Assembly (NCBI GenBank): GCA_030734395.1
Contig: JAUZTG010000042.1
Location: forward strand, 124,001-188,000
Length of the DNA: 64,000 bases
DNA from: Sarocladium kiliense
Taxonomy: Eukaryota > Ascomycota > Sordariomycetes > Hypocreales > Sarocladiaceae
Direction of reading: 5' to 3'
Part shown: positions 35,267-47,052 of the stretch, piece by piece
How positions within the stretch are numbered: position 1 is the stretch's first letter
How the letters are laid out: the number at the start of each line of letters is the position of its first letter
Position numbers and translations under genes: made by a program
Notes under the pieces: model-generated
Seen by the model: the letters and a program-made list of their open reading frames with translations, nothing else
The model's database searches: none
Told to the model about the DNA's origin: nothing

Positions 35267-36572
35267 ATGGCCACACAAACCCAAGTCCGCACTCGGCGGG
35301 TGTCGACGACACTCAGGGCTACTGAGGATGCCTCAGCTATGCCTGACATCAAGACTCTGCGAGATGCCATCCCCGCAAAGTGCTTCGAACGCTCCATGGT
35401 CCACTCCTTCTCCTACGTCGTGCGGGATCTCATCATCGTAGGCTCATTGTTCTATGGCGCCACCCTGCTCTCTCACCTCGACGCCTCCATGGCCGTCAAG
35501 GTCCCTCTGTGGGCTCTCTACGGCTTTGTGCAAGGATTGTTCTTCACCGGCTTGTGGATTCTGGCCCATGACTGCGGGCACGACTCTTTTTCCAGCAATC
35601 TCAGGGTGAACGCGGTCACCGGATGGTTCCTCCACAGTTTCCTGCTCGTCCCCTTCTTCAGCTGGAAATTCACCCACGCACGTCATCACCGTTTCCACAA
35701 CCACATGGAGCGCGACACCGTTTTCGTGCCTCCCCGGAAATCCGAGGTTCAGGCAAAGCCCAGCTGGACCAAGAAGCTCACCGACCATCATGCTTCTGAT
35801 ACGCCCATTGTCACCATCGGTGCGCTTCTTTTCCACCAGATCCTTGGTTGGCCCGCATATATCCTTGTGAATGCCGGCGCCGGTGTCAACAGCCTGACCA
35901 GGAGCAACCGCACGAAATCGCCAGCTCACAAGCAACTTCACCTCAACCCGAATGCCGATGTCTTCACCAGTGGCGAAGCTCCACTCGTTGCCATGAGCAA
36001 TCTTGGTATCATGATCACATTTGCTGTTTTGGTCCTGGCTTCGAGGAGCCTCGGCGGTTGGAACACCGTGTGCCTCTACGGACTGCCTTACCTGTGGATG
36101 AACCATTGGATCGGTGAGTACAGGCATCCCATGCCTTTGCGTGTAGAGTTAAGGCTGACCTTTTGTAGTTGCCATCACTTATTTGCACCACACGCACCCC
36201 AAGGCCATGCATTACGAAGCAGACCAGTGGACCTTCGTCAAGGGAGCTGCATCTACCGTCGACCGTGACTTTGGCTTCATCGGTCGCCACATTTTCCATG
36301 GTATCATTGAATACCATGTTGTTCACCATATGTTCCCGTAAGTGTTTCTTCTGACTGGCCATATGGTGCCGTAGCTGACATAGCGTAGACGCATTCCCTT
36401 CTACCATGCAGAGGAGGCGACTTGGGCTATTGCTCCGATCCTCGGAGAGAAGTACATTCAGCAGAAGACCAATTTCTTCGCCGATCTGTGGTCCAGCTTC
36501 ACCAATTGCAAGTATGTCGAAGAGGGCGATAACGCGATTGGCGGCCTCGTTTGGGGCAAGGCAAAGGCATAG
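35267..36572 (+). CDS. Membrane fatty-acyl desaturase (FAD2-like, delta-12 type)
   Basis: Exons 35267..36113, 36169..36337 and 36389..36572 give 399 residues. It is a di-iron desaturase in the endoplasmic reticulum membrane inserting a double bond (typically delta-12) into lipid-bound acyl chains. The three histidine boxes are intact: HDCGH 101-105, HARHH 137-141 (followed by FHNH), and HVVHH 332-336. Hydrophobic pairs lie around 51-100 and 255-285. The last box and C-terminus (FPRIPFYHAEEATWAI) need both introns removed (GTGAGT and GTAAGT donors). The N-terminus is about 60 residues shorter than in housekeeping fungal delta-12 enzymes, so this may be a specialised paralogue such as a conjugase or hydroxylase; that is inference. 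It opens the presumed lipid cluster. Confidence 0.92.
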
Positions 36573-37101
36573 AACCAGCGGCATTGAGCGCATAGACATA
36601 GATTTGCATTTAGACATAAGAATTAGACTTCTTTTATTCGAAAATGGCACCCTGCGTATGTCTTTCTAACGTGATGAGATGGAGCAGATCGTGACCCGGT
36701 GGATATACGGGATACCGAGGCTCAACCTTCTCGGAATCATCTGAACCCGATCGATAAGTGTTTGCAATGCGAAAACGGGGCAGGATGGAACGCGCTGCAT
36801 TTCAAGCTTTGACGCTATTCACAGAAACTTCACCCTTTCATTAGAAATCCTTAGGGTAGTCCGTCCTTGTGGTCGGTCGACTCCCGTATCGGGGCTGCAG
36901 TCTTCAGATTCTGGGCTTCTATGACCATCGTCAACGTCACCATATCGTCATCGTTGTATCGTAATCTCGGCTTTTTATCATTTTGTCAAACACGAAAAGA
37001 AACACACAATTTCTTGTATAAAGCTGCGAGCTTACGATCTGTCTGACATCTGCCGATTCCCCCGAAATCCACCACCATGAACGGACGAGACGATGACAAG
37101 A
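36573..37101. other. Intergenic, convergent 3' region
   Basis: 529 bp between the desaturase and the convergent oxidoreductase. No gene seen. Confidence 0.4.
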
Positions 37102-38258
37102 CTAAGTTATCTTGACAATGACTTTGCCAAAGTTCTTCTGGTTCGCCAAGTATGCATATGCGTCCTTGAGGTGCTCCAGCTCGAAGACATGGCTGTCGAA
37201 GATGGGTTGAATGCCGCTAGTTTGGATTGCACGGCAAACCTCCTCCAGCTGCGTTCTGCTGGCTACCTGCACCCCGCGGATACTACAAGGCTTGAGGATT
37301 GTTTCGAAGAAACTGGGACCAGGCTTACCAGCAGCTGCCGCTGTTCCCATAAAGCCAACAGTAGCGATCTCTCCGCCTGCGGCAACTGCCTCGAGAGACT
37401 GCTGGTATGAGTTTGGATCCCCGACGACATCGATGACGAATTTGACACCGAGACCTCCTGGAGAAAGCTTCTTCGCCGTGACACCCCATTCAAGATCCTC
37501 CACATAGTTAATAACATGTTGCACTCCGAGCTGCTCCAACCTCTTTCTCTTGTCGTGAGATGAGGTGGTGGCGATGACGGTTGCTCCCGCGGCAACGGCT
37601 AGCTGAATAGTTGCAATGCTGACAATTCCAGAGCCCTGTACGAGAACCGAGTCCCCGACTTGTAGCCTCGAGGAACCACCCATCAAGGCATTCCAAGAAG
37701 TAGCAAATGGTCCCTGAATTGTTGCACCTTGTTCATAGCTGAGGCCGTTGGGTACCGACACCAGACTTTCCTGGGTAAAAACACCAAAATGACGGAACAC
37801 CCCGTCTAATGTGCCACCAAAGGTCGAGTTTCTGGCTTCGATGGGTGGCGCAGAACCGCCAGCGTAGTATGTGTTGAACAGGTAAGGCATAACCCTGTCA
37901 CCGATACTGAATCGATTGACACGAGCCCCGATGGCAATGACTTCACCTGCCCCGTCCGAACCTGCCACCACGCCCTCATTGACAGGAAGCGGATAGATAC
38001 CACGAAGAACTAGACGTTAAGTTAGAAGACTGGTTGATACAAGCTGTCTCTCTCAGAAACGTCACCGGGGGGGGGGGACTTACTCGCAAGATCGCGAAAG
38101 TTCAAAGCAGCAGCATGAAGCTTTACACAGACGTCTGTGGGACCAAGGTCTTGCAGAGGAATTTCAGAGTCCCAGCGGAGAGAGTCTGTCTCGGGGTTGA
38201 GCTGACCAAGCTTATGGAGTCTCCAGCCCTGTGTAGTTGTTGGTATGTGCATCGACAT
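37102..38258 (-). CDS. MDR-superfamily NAD(P)H oxidoreductase (zinc-less ADH/quinone reductase type)
   Basis: Exons 38084..38258 and 37102..38009 give 360 residues; the 74-nt intron (GTAAGT, GTCTAG) carries a run of cytosines. GroES-like half: FRDLAILRGIYPLPVNEGVVAGSDGAGEV; the nucleotide-binding Rossmann half has VLVQGSGIVSIATIQLA and ATTSSHDKRKRLEQLG. The zinc-ligand pattern GHE of true alcohol dehydrogenases is absent, so a zinc-independent, NADPH-type reductase is expected. The substrate is unknown. It starts divergently, 430 bp from a Zn2Cys6 regulator and next to the desaturase, which suggests a shared pathway. Confidence 0.88.
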
Positions 38259-38688
38259 GGTGATACAAGAACACTATTCAAATTGCGAATCTTGACTGAG
38301 TTTGGGGACCAGGGTTGCTTAAAGTTCTTTGATGAGCTGTGTATTCCATTCTTAATGCATTGCACGCTCCAAGCAATTTATATTTCGCAAGATAGTGATG
38401 GTCTTGCGAGTCCAAGACTTGGCTGAGAAAGCATATATCGTAAGTGGTGGTTAAGTTGCCTAAAACGGAAGTGCAGCCGCCTGGCGTTACCAAGCGTCAA
38501 GGCGCGCTTGCCTTTAGTCGCCGAAGACGACGACCTCGTCGCTTAATAAGCACAAGACATCAGCAGGACCTTTGCTTCCAGCCAGTGTCAACACTCCTTT
38601 TACGCGCAGCCGGGATTCCGTGTATCTCTTTGTCTCTCCGAGAACTACTCGAGCGAGGTTAGGCCCCAGACAGGTCTTATTTTGGGCG
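38259..38688. promoter_or_regulatory. Divergent promoter, oxidoreductase / Zn2Cys6 regulator
   Basis: 430 bp between divergent starts. Zn2Cys6 proteins often bind paired CGG triplets; CGG/CCG triplets are present here but I could not single out a clear spaced palindrome. Confidence 0.4.
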
Positions 38689-40369
38689 ATGGTAGGCGGC
38701 CGGGAGATCAGGACGAGGACACGCACAGGTTGTGAGCGGTGTCGAAAGAGACGTCGCAAATGTAAGCCATTTACACGGCCTCACAATTCACTCCAACATC
38801 TATGTGAGAACAGGAAGACTGATCGCAATTTATGCTGATCAGGTGATCAAGGCAAGCCTAGTTGCCGGCGTTGCCAAGACAGCCACGCCGAATGCAAGTA
38901 CACCACAGATCCCTTCGTATACCTCTACAGAGACTCTATCACAGTCCCGGCTGCCTCTATGCCAGCTACTCAGTCTCACGAAGCATATAGAATCTCGCCA
39001 GGTGTGCAGCAGAGAATTGCCGAGCCTCGAATTCCAGGTTCACACTGTTCCTTATCTAATGTCGAATTCCTGGAGCAGCATTATCTCGAATATATTGCGC
39101 CTTGGGTGAGCTACAACCCTCCCATCCTGCGGTCTCTCAGGATTCATAAAGAGCCATGCCGAGCGAATAAGGCCGCATGGTCGATCCTCTCTGAGCGCTA
39201 ACGCCGACGATTTATAGATGGATATTGGAGACCGGCATCAAACATATGGCCGACTCGTTCCAAAATTGGCACAGAGCCATCCCGCCATCTCTGAAGCCTT
39301 GTTACACTTAGCGGCAGCATCTTGTGTATCGGACTCCAGTAGAGTCGAGAGCTCCACTGGACATCTGGTCTTTTTGCAACTCAATCACGTCAAACAGGTA
39401 GAAGGTGTTGCATATCTGATCCCTATGATGAGCTGGATCCTTCGCAAGGTGGAACACTTCATTGAGGACGTTCCGGATGGCTGGGACTCCTTCTTTAGCC
39501 AGGGGCGCATCAGCCTACTGAGCAGCAAGTTTGAGACACCAGAATACCGTATCGGATGGCTTGCTTCTGTAGGCTTCATGTCAAGAATGGGTACGTTCCT
39601 ACGTGAGTCAGCGTGTAAATGAGACTTTTGGCCACGAGGAGTCTAGATGATTAACTTAGGAGCAGAGGTTGCGTGGGCTCTCATGTTCCAACGTGCCCCA
39701 ACACAAACATCAGGATCGCTCCGAGAAGCTTTGCGATTCTACAGGCCTCCAGTTTCCGAGAGCGACGTTTCTTCCACTATCCTCGAGACTTATCTCCAGA
39801 TTATAGCTATTTCTACCGATGTCTGTGATCTTTGCTTTGGGTACGCGAGGAGATCGTCACCTAAGCTTCTGTTGACGGGATCAGCTTTCTTGGGAGCGAC
39901 TTGCCGCACTCGCTGGAGAGACGTGGCTGCCACCCTCTGCTCGTGGTATCGAAACCGCCCACTGGAATTCCTGGACCAAACCGAGCTGACAGCAACGGCT
40001 GACGGTCATCTTCCCACACCAGCTTTCAGAGATCATGTAGGAGTTGCTGCTAATATGATGTATCATGTTTCAGCGCTCCAACTGCTCTCGCATGCAAGTC
40101 GTGTTGATCTTGACGACTTGGGCGGTCACCAGTTTGTGGGGCTCGAGCAATCGCCTCTATGGCATTCACGATATCTTTGTGGCATAGCAATCGCTTACAA
40201 ACAGGAAGCGTGGGATCCTGCCATGATTGCTGCATTCTTTGTAGCCGCATGCATCTTGAAGGAGCCCTCTCAGCAAGCGGAGGTGCTAGGGTGCTTTGAA
40301 ACCCTTGAGAAGGGAGGCTGGAGAGTGAATAAGTTGCTTGAGCGTCTACAAAGAATGTGGGTAAATTGA
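38689..40369 (+). CDS. Zn2Cys6 transcription factor (first of two)
   Basis: Exons 38689..38761, 38843..39105, 39218..39590 and 39660..40369 give 472 residues. Fungal binuclear-cluster regulator, nuclear. Cysteines C15, C18, C25, C32, C35 and C42 have the exact C-x2-C-x6-C-x6-C-x2-C-x6-C spacing; the first intron splits the C25 codon, so the zinc cluster exists only in the spliced product. Downstream, LEYIAPWMDIGDR and HPAISEALLHLAA belong to the all-helical C-terminal region of the 'fungal transcription factor domain 2' type. Lying between the oxidoreductase and the epoxide hydrolase, it is a good candidate for a pathway-specific regulator. Confidence 0.88.
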
Positions 40370-40655
40370 AGATGGCCAAGGACTCCCCTAACAGCGAGGA
40401 GCCGAAATCAATCGTAAATTGCTTTGACATTCTGAAGCGCATGTGATGAAGGATGCTCTGAGACTTGACTTAACTGGACAAACTCTTCTATTTCCGATCG
40501 TACGTCTTCAAGTCTGATGCGGATGCTTCGGTGATGAAACATAGGCCATAGATTATGAATGATTCAACGCGAAATCAACGCATAGAGGCTCAAGAACATA
40601 CATTGTATATTATAAGTCAATTGTGGTCACACATCACGGTTATTATTCGTTAGGC

Positions 40656-42096
40656 TCATGCAATCTTCAAAGTGCCATCGTCCAAGATCTGCTGCACAAA
40701 CTCCTGGAAATCCCCCAATAGGACCTCAGGTCTCTCCAGCGCAGCAAAATGGCCACCATGCTCATGCTCGCGGAAGAACACGAGATTCCCTGTCGTCTGC
40801 ACCCAGGCCCTAGGAATGGGCGCGAGCTCGTACGGAAACCAGCTGTAACCCAGCGGCTTGGTGATCTTCCACTCCGGATTCTCGTGGGCGCCCATGTTGC
40901 CCGGCGTGAAGAGCTGGCGGTAGGGGTAGATAGACGTTGGGAAGGTATCGGTCAGCCAGTACAGAGAGACCGAAGTTAGGATCTCCTGGATGGAAGGGTC
41001 CTCGTCTGTCCAGTCTCGGAACTTCTCCCCGATCCAGACGAGAAGTGTGAGAGGTGATGATGATAGAACGAGTCCGATGGTGCTCGGCTTGGTGGCGTGA
41101 GTGAGAGCATAGGCGGAGCCTAGACGTTCAAAGTCCCTCGCGCGCTCAAGGCCTTTCTTCTCTGCCTGTGAGATATCTGCCGAGGCGCCTGCGGGTTCGG
41201 GCATTATGCAGAAGTTGATATGAGCGGCTGTGAAGAGCGCAGGGGTGGGACACAGCCCACCCATAGTAGTCAGCGTAAAGTCCTTGTAGGCTAACAGCGC
41301 GATTCCCTAAGGTACCGTGAAGATTGACTGTATTTTGCCGTGTTGCTCACCTTTGCACTCGTCGTGTGTAGCAGCAAGAACGCGAGTAACCTTGCTCCCT
41401 ATATCGCCGCCTTGGCTGACATAGCCGCGATCAAAGCCCAACTGAACCATGAGTGTGTTCACCACGCGGGCGATATCCTCGACACGAAAGTCTTTGTCCA
41501 GCGGCGGCGGGCTCGAGAAGGCATAACCGGGCAGAGACGGGACTACAATGTGGTATGGAAGAGTCTCAGGGGTGTATCGATCTCTGAGAATACCAAGGAT
41601 CTGTAGAAACTCCAAAAAGCTGCCAGGCCAGCCATGGAGCATCACCACTGGGATAGCCGCTGGATTGGCAGAGAATAAGCCCGTGAAGTGGATCATGACG
41701 TTTCCCTTGGTGTCTTTTATGGGCATTGTCCAGTGGTGAAAGGAGTTGATGTGCTTCTCTTCAGCTCGCCTGTGTGCCGTGATAGATGGTTAGCGAACAG
41801 CACTACGATGGTGCGATGTGTTTTTAGCCCCAGGTAAGACGTAGTCCACACTCAAGAATCTGCCTGGGTTGAACATACCAGTCAAAATCAAGCCAAGCTG
41901 CCTTGGCGTCGGTGAGCCATTGGTGGTTGATGCCGTAATTATACTTTTCCTGGGTTGACTCGTAGGTTGGTGGTGCAACCTTGCCCAGCTTCACGAGTTG
42001 CTGGAGCTCAGCGACCCTATCCTCAGCAATGAATGCATGAAAGGGCACTGGCTGTGTCAGAGCACCAGAAGGAATGCTTCCGTAACCGTCGCTCAT
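40656..42096 (-). CDS. Epoxide hydrolase (alpha/beta-hydrolase, microsomal-EH type)
   Basis: Exons 41879..42096, 41351..41769 and 40656..41227 give 402 residues. It adds water to an epoxide to form a diol. The N-terminal EHN segment (LQQLVKLGKVAPPTYEST, DFDWR near 69-74) is typical of juvenile-hormone/microsomal-type enzymes. HGWPG (118-122) is the oxyanion hole, Asp195 in SQGGDIGSKV the nucleophile, and His372 in HGGHFAALE the base. Splicing the second intron (123 nt, GTGAGC to TTCACAG) restores ECKAAHINFCIMPEP; the unspliced frame is disrupted. No signal peptide or strong membrane anchor is seen. Beside a desaturase and under two regulators, a role with an oxygenated fatty acid is plausible, but no epoxide-forming enzyme is present here. 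Confidence 0.9.
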
Positions 42097-42676
42097 TTTT
42101 ATACTTGCAGTCTGTTCTGAGAGTGAGTGGAAAACGGAAGATATGAAGGTGTAGACAGTGTTGCTGATTTCTACGTTTGGTTCAACGAGGTCCAACATGG
42201 TCGGCAAATCCTTCTTATATAACACTTCTCTGCACTAAAGGGTTTTAGTCAATGACTTCACGGATGTCTTGATTCATGCTTCTCGATATCGAAGCTACGT
42301 AATGCTGCGTTCGGGCCCGGTAAGAACGGCAGCCAACCCAGTCAGTGGCGCGAGGTAGCTCTGTATACGGAAATGTTCGGCATTCGGCAACAGATAGTGT
42401 AACAGATGTACGGCAAATAAGGAATCATTTCCCAAGCAGCCACTCAGCGGTGATGTAGTCCACAGGGCGTGCCAGCCTTGCCTTGCCCTGGTGCTGACGG
42501 CGGCCCCATTATTCTGCGGCCATCTGGAGGGCGGGCATGAGCTGAATCCCGCAATGCGGCCGCACATAAATGGGTCCCGCGGCGCCTCCATAGCGGCGTC
42601 GTCCGTCAGCAACATAAGGATGATTCGATGTTGCCCGGGAGGACCAATCCAAGATGGAGTTTCAGTCCGTCCAAAT
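42097..42676. other. Intergenic, 580 bp
   Basis: Lies between the epoxide hydrolase start and the 3' end of the second regulator gene. Short frames only; it must hold the epoxide hydrolase promoter. Confidence 0.4.
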
Positions 42677-44572
42677 TTACAGTAACCCTATTTCTTGGGC
42701 TTCCAAGGCTTTTGAATACACAGCTGTATCAAAAGTCAGCTCAGATCCGCGCGCTAACTCTCCATAAAGGGGAATCAAAGAGCCAAGATTAGGACAGGAG
42801 GAGGGAAGTGCGTAGAAAGCGAGAAACACTTGCCGGCAGACAACCATCTCCGTTGTGCAATAGTGAGCGCCGACTTAAAAGGCTCGAGACACGTCTGAAG
42901 TGCTGCGAAGCCTGCGTTTCCCTTCCGCTTGGCCAGGCTGACTGCTCCTTGACAGATGATGTGGACGGCGAACGGGGGCCATCGGTCACGGCTGATGTCT
43001 TTTTCGCGCAAGGTCTCCTCCCATGCCAAAGCAGCCAATTCACTTCCGATCAGAAGCGCAATGTCTGGTGTAGCAGGTCTAGGAACCCCATCTGCATCGT
43101 GGAGGGCAATGAGGGCACTGTGGAGGGACATATCAGTTACCCAGCACTACTCTTGCAAGGTCAAGGGCTTCGGTGGACGTTACCCGTATAGAATCGCTTT
43201 GACTTCACACCCAAAAACCTTGAATGACGCGAGGAACACTCAACACGAACGAACTCCAAGAGGGCCTCAATAGTCCGCTGCAACTGGTAGGTCTCGGCCC
43301 CTGCGTCATCCACCTCGTCATGGAGACTGATCAGTCCTAACACATTGTCCAGAAGCACTACTGCTTGAGCTACGAGACAGAAGCGAGCGTGTTGCATCTT
43401 ACATGGTGACGCAACCGTAGCTGGCTGTGGGTGATCGCTGGTCTGTCGTCGAATCTATCCTTAGCAAATGGCAGCTTGGAATGATTGTTACGGATTTGTG
43501 AGCCTCACCCCCCGGTCCCATAGCCAATCATCCGAAGGCAGCACGTGCTCGGATCTGGGTCTTTCGATGCCAGGTAGCTGTCCGCGATGTATAAGGCTTG
43601 TAAAGCTTTACGAGGTCAGTGTTGCAACGAAAACAGAACGAGGCTGAGGATTGGAAACACTGACCGATCTAGTAGAAGCAACGCCCACCACAACCTTGTT
43701 CGTTCTTCCTCCTCTACCCAAGCGGCGGAGGTCTCTTTCGTGGAAGCCATGAGTCGTGGTTTTATCCCCAAGGCGGCACCGTACCGCACGCAGATACCTA
43801 CAGAAATACAAGCCACGGGATATATCGCATGACCAAGCTCATAGAGGGCAATTAGTAGAGCAGCCTGGAGGATAGTTGGAGACATCGTGCCGGCAAGCTC
43901 CAACTCGAGGAAGAAGTGCTTAGCTGCTCGATAGAGTGCTGTCTGGGCACAGCTGGTATCCGGCAGCCAGTCGATGAGCTTCATGCAAAGAAGCAGCAGC
44001 GTAAGGTCCGCAGGTAACACGGCAGGCGACGCATCCAGGACGCGGTAAAAGTTTTGCTTAGAGATCATCGGTAGCCAGTGGTGAGCAACCTGAAAGTAAC
44101 GCACGCTAATGTTACGCTGCTCAGCCACGTCGCCGAGCTGCTGGGCAACATACTCGGAAATCAGCAAATCGCTGGAGACGAGCGTGCTCGGGCGATGCTT
44201 GCCGAGAATGGACGAGTTCAACGAGTACACGGCAGATCGGTCGCCAAGCCCTTGCACCGGAAGATTGCCCTGTTGACGATCGAGCTCGCTGAAAGCGACC
44301 AGGTGTTGCGTGGCTAGTTTCGCAGGAGTCGCAGGCTTCCTCGCACCAAGTGCCGAGGAGTAATTGCACGCTCGCCAGTTCCTAAGTGATGGGAGAGAGG
44401 GAAGTTAAAGCGGCTATGAACTACACATGAGGGTTTGGGCAAAGAAAGCCCTTTTGGATGCAGCAAGTACTGACCTTGAGCACAGGCTGCAGGTAGGAAG
44501 GCGCTTATCACAGCGACGCTTCCTGAGTTTGCAGGCTGTACAGGCGTTTGAAGCAAGTTGGGTTGGATCCAT
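42677..44572 (-). CDS. Zn2Cys6 transcription factor (second) with GC-AG intron
   Basis: Six exons: 44475..44572, 43665..44381, 43509..43596, 43219..43454, 42834..43117 and 42677..42723, giving 489 residues. Cysteines C11, C14, C21, C28, C31 and C38 form the zinc cluster; intron 1 (GTCAGT to CACTTAG) lies between C31 and C38. The middle is a fungal-specific TF domain (YFQVAHHWLPMISKQNF, WWALLLLDR, VLPSDDWLWDRG). The last intron has a GC donor (CCG|GCAAGT) with strong acceptor GATACAG, giving the usual ending RRWLSAAVYSKALEAQE. The donor of intron 4 (AG|GTTTTT) is weak, so that junction is least sure. An in-frame ATG at 44611 is an alternative start. The two regulators face each other around the epoxide hydrolase. 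Confidence 0.83.
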
Positions 44573-46066
44573 GGTAGAGGGCCAAAGTACGCGCGGGCTG
44601 ATCTCGACCAAGATTACCTCAAGGGAGAAGTCTGATGAGCAGCAAGAATCTCAACGACAAGGTGAGGCGACGTGCTTTGATTGGAGTTCAAGCTCGGCGA
44701 TGCTTAAGATGATTGACGGCTTACCGACTTCTCCGCTGCAACTCCCGTCCGTATGTGGCGTCACCAATAGTGCGGTCGTTCCAGATGGTGTTATCCGGCC
44801 GCTTACACATCCGCATCTGGCTTATCCCCATGTCTGTGGTCTTGGGCGCCCTAATTGAATGTACCTCGCTTACACGTCTCAATATGTGAGGTAGCTCGCT
44901 GCTTATGAACTAGGCGTGAAATTTCAACTTCAGGCTGTAAATACGTTGTGATGAAATTACGCCCCCGAGGAAGGCGAGTAGACAAATCCTGATCCATATA
45001 GGCGATTGAGCACGCCAGTATCCGCCGCGTTGGCTCACGTTTACTAGCATGGTCATATTTGTCGCAGACAGCAGAGTCCTTTTTAGAACTTGAGTTTTCA
45101 AGAAAAGAGCAAGCAAAAAAGTAAGTTCTAGACAAATAACCATACATCTGCGTTAGACGCGTAGCATGGGCATAGCGTTGAGGGTTGCAATGCTCAATCG
45201 CCTGTTCTATGGCTTACCTCTAAAGCCGCGGAAAATCGGAACTACCCACTGATGTTCCTGTATATTGAGGTCAAAGGAGAACTATCATCATCTGTTGCTA
45301 CTGTACAGTATATTCTACGAGCTTTGCTCCCATTTGGCGGTCATATCCATGTGTTGGAAGTCAGAAAGACGCTCCCAATGGCCTTACCTAGAGAAATGCC
45401 ACACCGGGAAGAGTGGTTGCAATTTCTTACACTATGCCTAAGTTATCCACTCTTGCATGTAAATGTTACAAAGGGCTGGGGACCCTTTTGTCTTAAGAGT
45501 CTTTTACAATTCAGTCCTGAGAAGTTTGCAATAAAACAGCCGATTAAGAGTCGCAAAAGGGACATAATACTACCATGACATGTTTGTCACTAATGGGCCA
45601 TCTTGTCTTAGACCAAAATACCGTTTCCAAGTCTCCCCAGCTGCCAGCTCTCTTGGTTAGATTTGCAACATCTGGGGGAAAGAAGAATCGCTGGTTCACA
45701 AGAGTAATATGCAAAACCCTTTGAGCTCATTCACAGCATACTTTCATCCGCTCCATCCGCGGTTTCGAAGATACGCAACTGTACTTTTTCTTGTCTGCTT
45801 AGTTCTTCTAAATTGCACACGATAACCTGCATTGAGTTGAATAAAACACCAAAGAGGAAGGCTTTCTGTCATCTACTTTGGTCACTGTCTGCATATTCGA
45901 TGGAGTGAATAAATAGCATAACATATACTCCGGGGTCACTCCTCTCCTAGTTTTATCCGTCGCTCAAGGAAGCTGGCATAGGACAGAGACTCTCTTATTT
46001 CCAGCACCTGCAACATTATCTCCAACGTCATCGACTACCTCACCCTACTGCTTATCGCAAGCCAGG
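44573..46066. other. A+T-richer intergenic stretch with a possible gene relic
   Basis: About 1.5 kb. From roughly 44880 the sequence is richer in A and T than its surroundings. One plus-strand frame (45252-45578) looks like part of a real protein and is listed separately; the rest shows nothing recognisable. Confidence 0.4.
45252..45578 (+). pseudogene. Possible relic of a protein gene (F-box/leucine-rich-like tail)
   Basis: A 108-codon frame contains IHVLEVRKTLPMALPREM and HREEWLQFLTL, which read like the C-terminal part of fungal F-box-associated proteins. It has no proper N-terminus, and the end (KQPIKSRKRDIILP) looks out of frame. I think it is a broken fragment in A+T-rich DNA rather than a working gene. 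The resemblance is from memory and weak. Confidence 0.3.
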
Positions 46067-46624
46067 ATGTCCGACCTGGCGGGTTTCGCACTCCAACGCC
46101 AGCCGAAAGGTCGGCCGACTCTTACGTACGAAGGCCCGGATGTTATCCAAAATAGAGATGGCGTCGTCCAGCTCAAAGTCCGGTCTGATCGCGTGTTTGA
46201 GGGTGAGCATGGTTGTACAGAATCCTGCGAGCTGATCAAAGCTAGCCTGCCAAGTGGTCAGCGGCTTGCGCTCGATAAGCTGATCAAGAAGGGCGAGCTC
46301 AAGGGAACGTTTGATCCCAACGGTGGTGTTACTTCTCTGTGGTTCTTTAACCTCAAGTTTTACCCTTTTGCCGCGACAACACGCGCCCAACGACGCCGAG
46401 CTCAACTTGACGGTTCCTATCAGATCACTCACTTGATTGAACTGAAGTTCCGCCATACTACTGTTGAACATATCCCAAAGGCCTGTACGCCCGGTCGCGA
46501 GACATCCCCTTGCGACCAAGCCCTGGTGGAGGAACAAACATTCACATATGAGTCTGAGCTGAACGCGTACCTGACTCTCATCCATCGGATCGATATTAGG
46601 AACGTGGAGGCACAGCGACATTGA
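46067..46624 (+). CDS. Hypothetical protein, 185 residues
   Basis: Single open frame starting MSDLAGFALQRQPKG. No family recognised. Composition looks protein-like: mixed alpha/beta, with GVTSLWFFNLKFYPFA, HLIELKFRHTTVEH and a charged C-terminus, no signal peptide or membrane segment. The opposite strand is also open over the same DNA (206 codons, 46052-46672), so one of the two is a shadow; I prefer the plus strand for its more balanced composition. Existence as a gene is uncertain. Confidence 0.45.
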   Translation: MSDLAGFALQRQPKGRPTLTYEGPDVIQNRDGVVQLKVRSDRVFEGEHGCTESCELIKASLPSGQRLALDKLIKKGELKGTFDPNGGVTSLWFFNLKFYPFAATTRAQRRRAQLDGSYQITHLIELKFRHTTVEHIPKACTPGRETSPCDQALVEEQTFTYESELNAYLTLIHRIDIRNVEAQRH

Positions 46625-47052
46625 GAGGAAGCATTCGCTCAGGATCAGCTTAGACTGACCTAGATTCAGCACATGATCGGCATCGTTAATGTCCCGTATT
46701 GTCCTTGAAAGCGTTGCGATGTTTGTCGGCCCTGCGCCATTGGCAAGTACCCATGCACCTTAGCGTGGAAATCAAGAATTCATTGTGTTTGCTGACTCTA
46801 GTTCTGATGCTCAAGTAGCCTTTAAATTGACACCTATTACGCATATTGTCAACGTCTCTCGTGAGTTCTGCTTCCGTGTAAATGAACGACCTCAGCCCGG
46901 CGTGCTTCATTGATAACGAACCCAAGCATTTACACTATTAAAACAACCCCTATAAGTGCAGTTGATAACCTTAGAAGTCAGTGTAGCTGGACCTGGAGTC
47001 TGTGTGCCTACAGATTCCTGTTTGCAGTATGCTGTTGCAGATTCCTGCCCTG
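46625..47052. other. Intergenic, convergent 3' region
   Basis: 428 bp between the hypothetical ORF and the sulfotransferase-HAD gene. Nothing recognised. Confidence 0.4.

Noticed and set aside
41265..41350. Extra N-terminal piece of the epoxide hydrolase third exon (MGGLCPTPALF)
   Set aside because: It lies inside the 123-nt intron; splicing at 41227 yields the family-typical CKAAHINFC.
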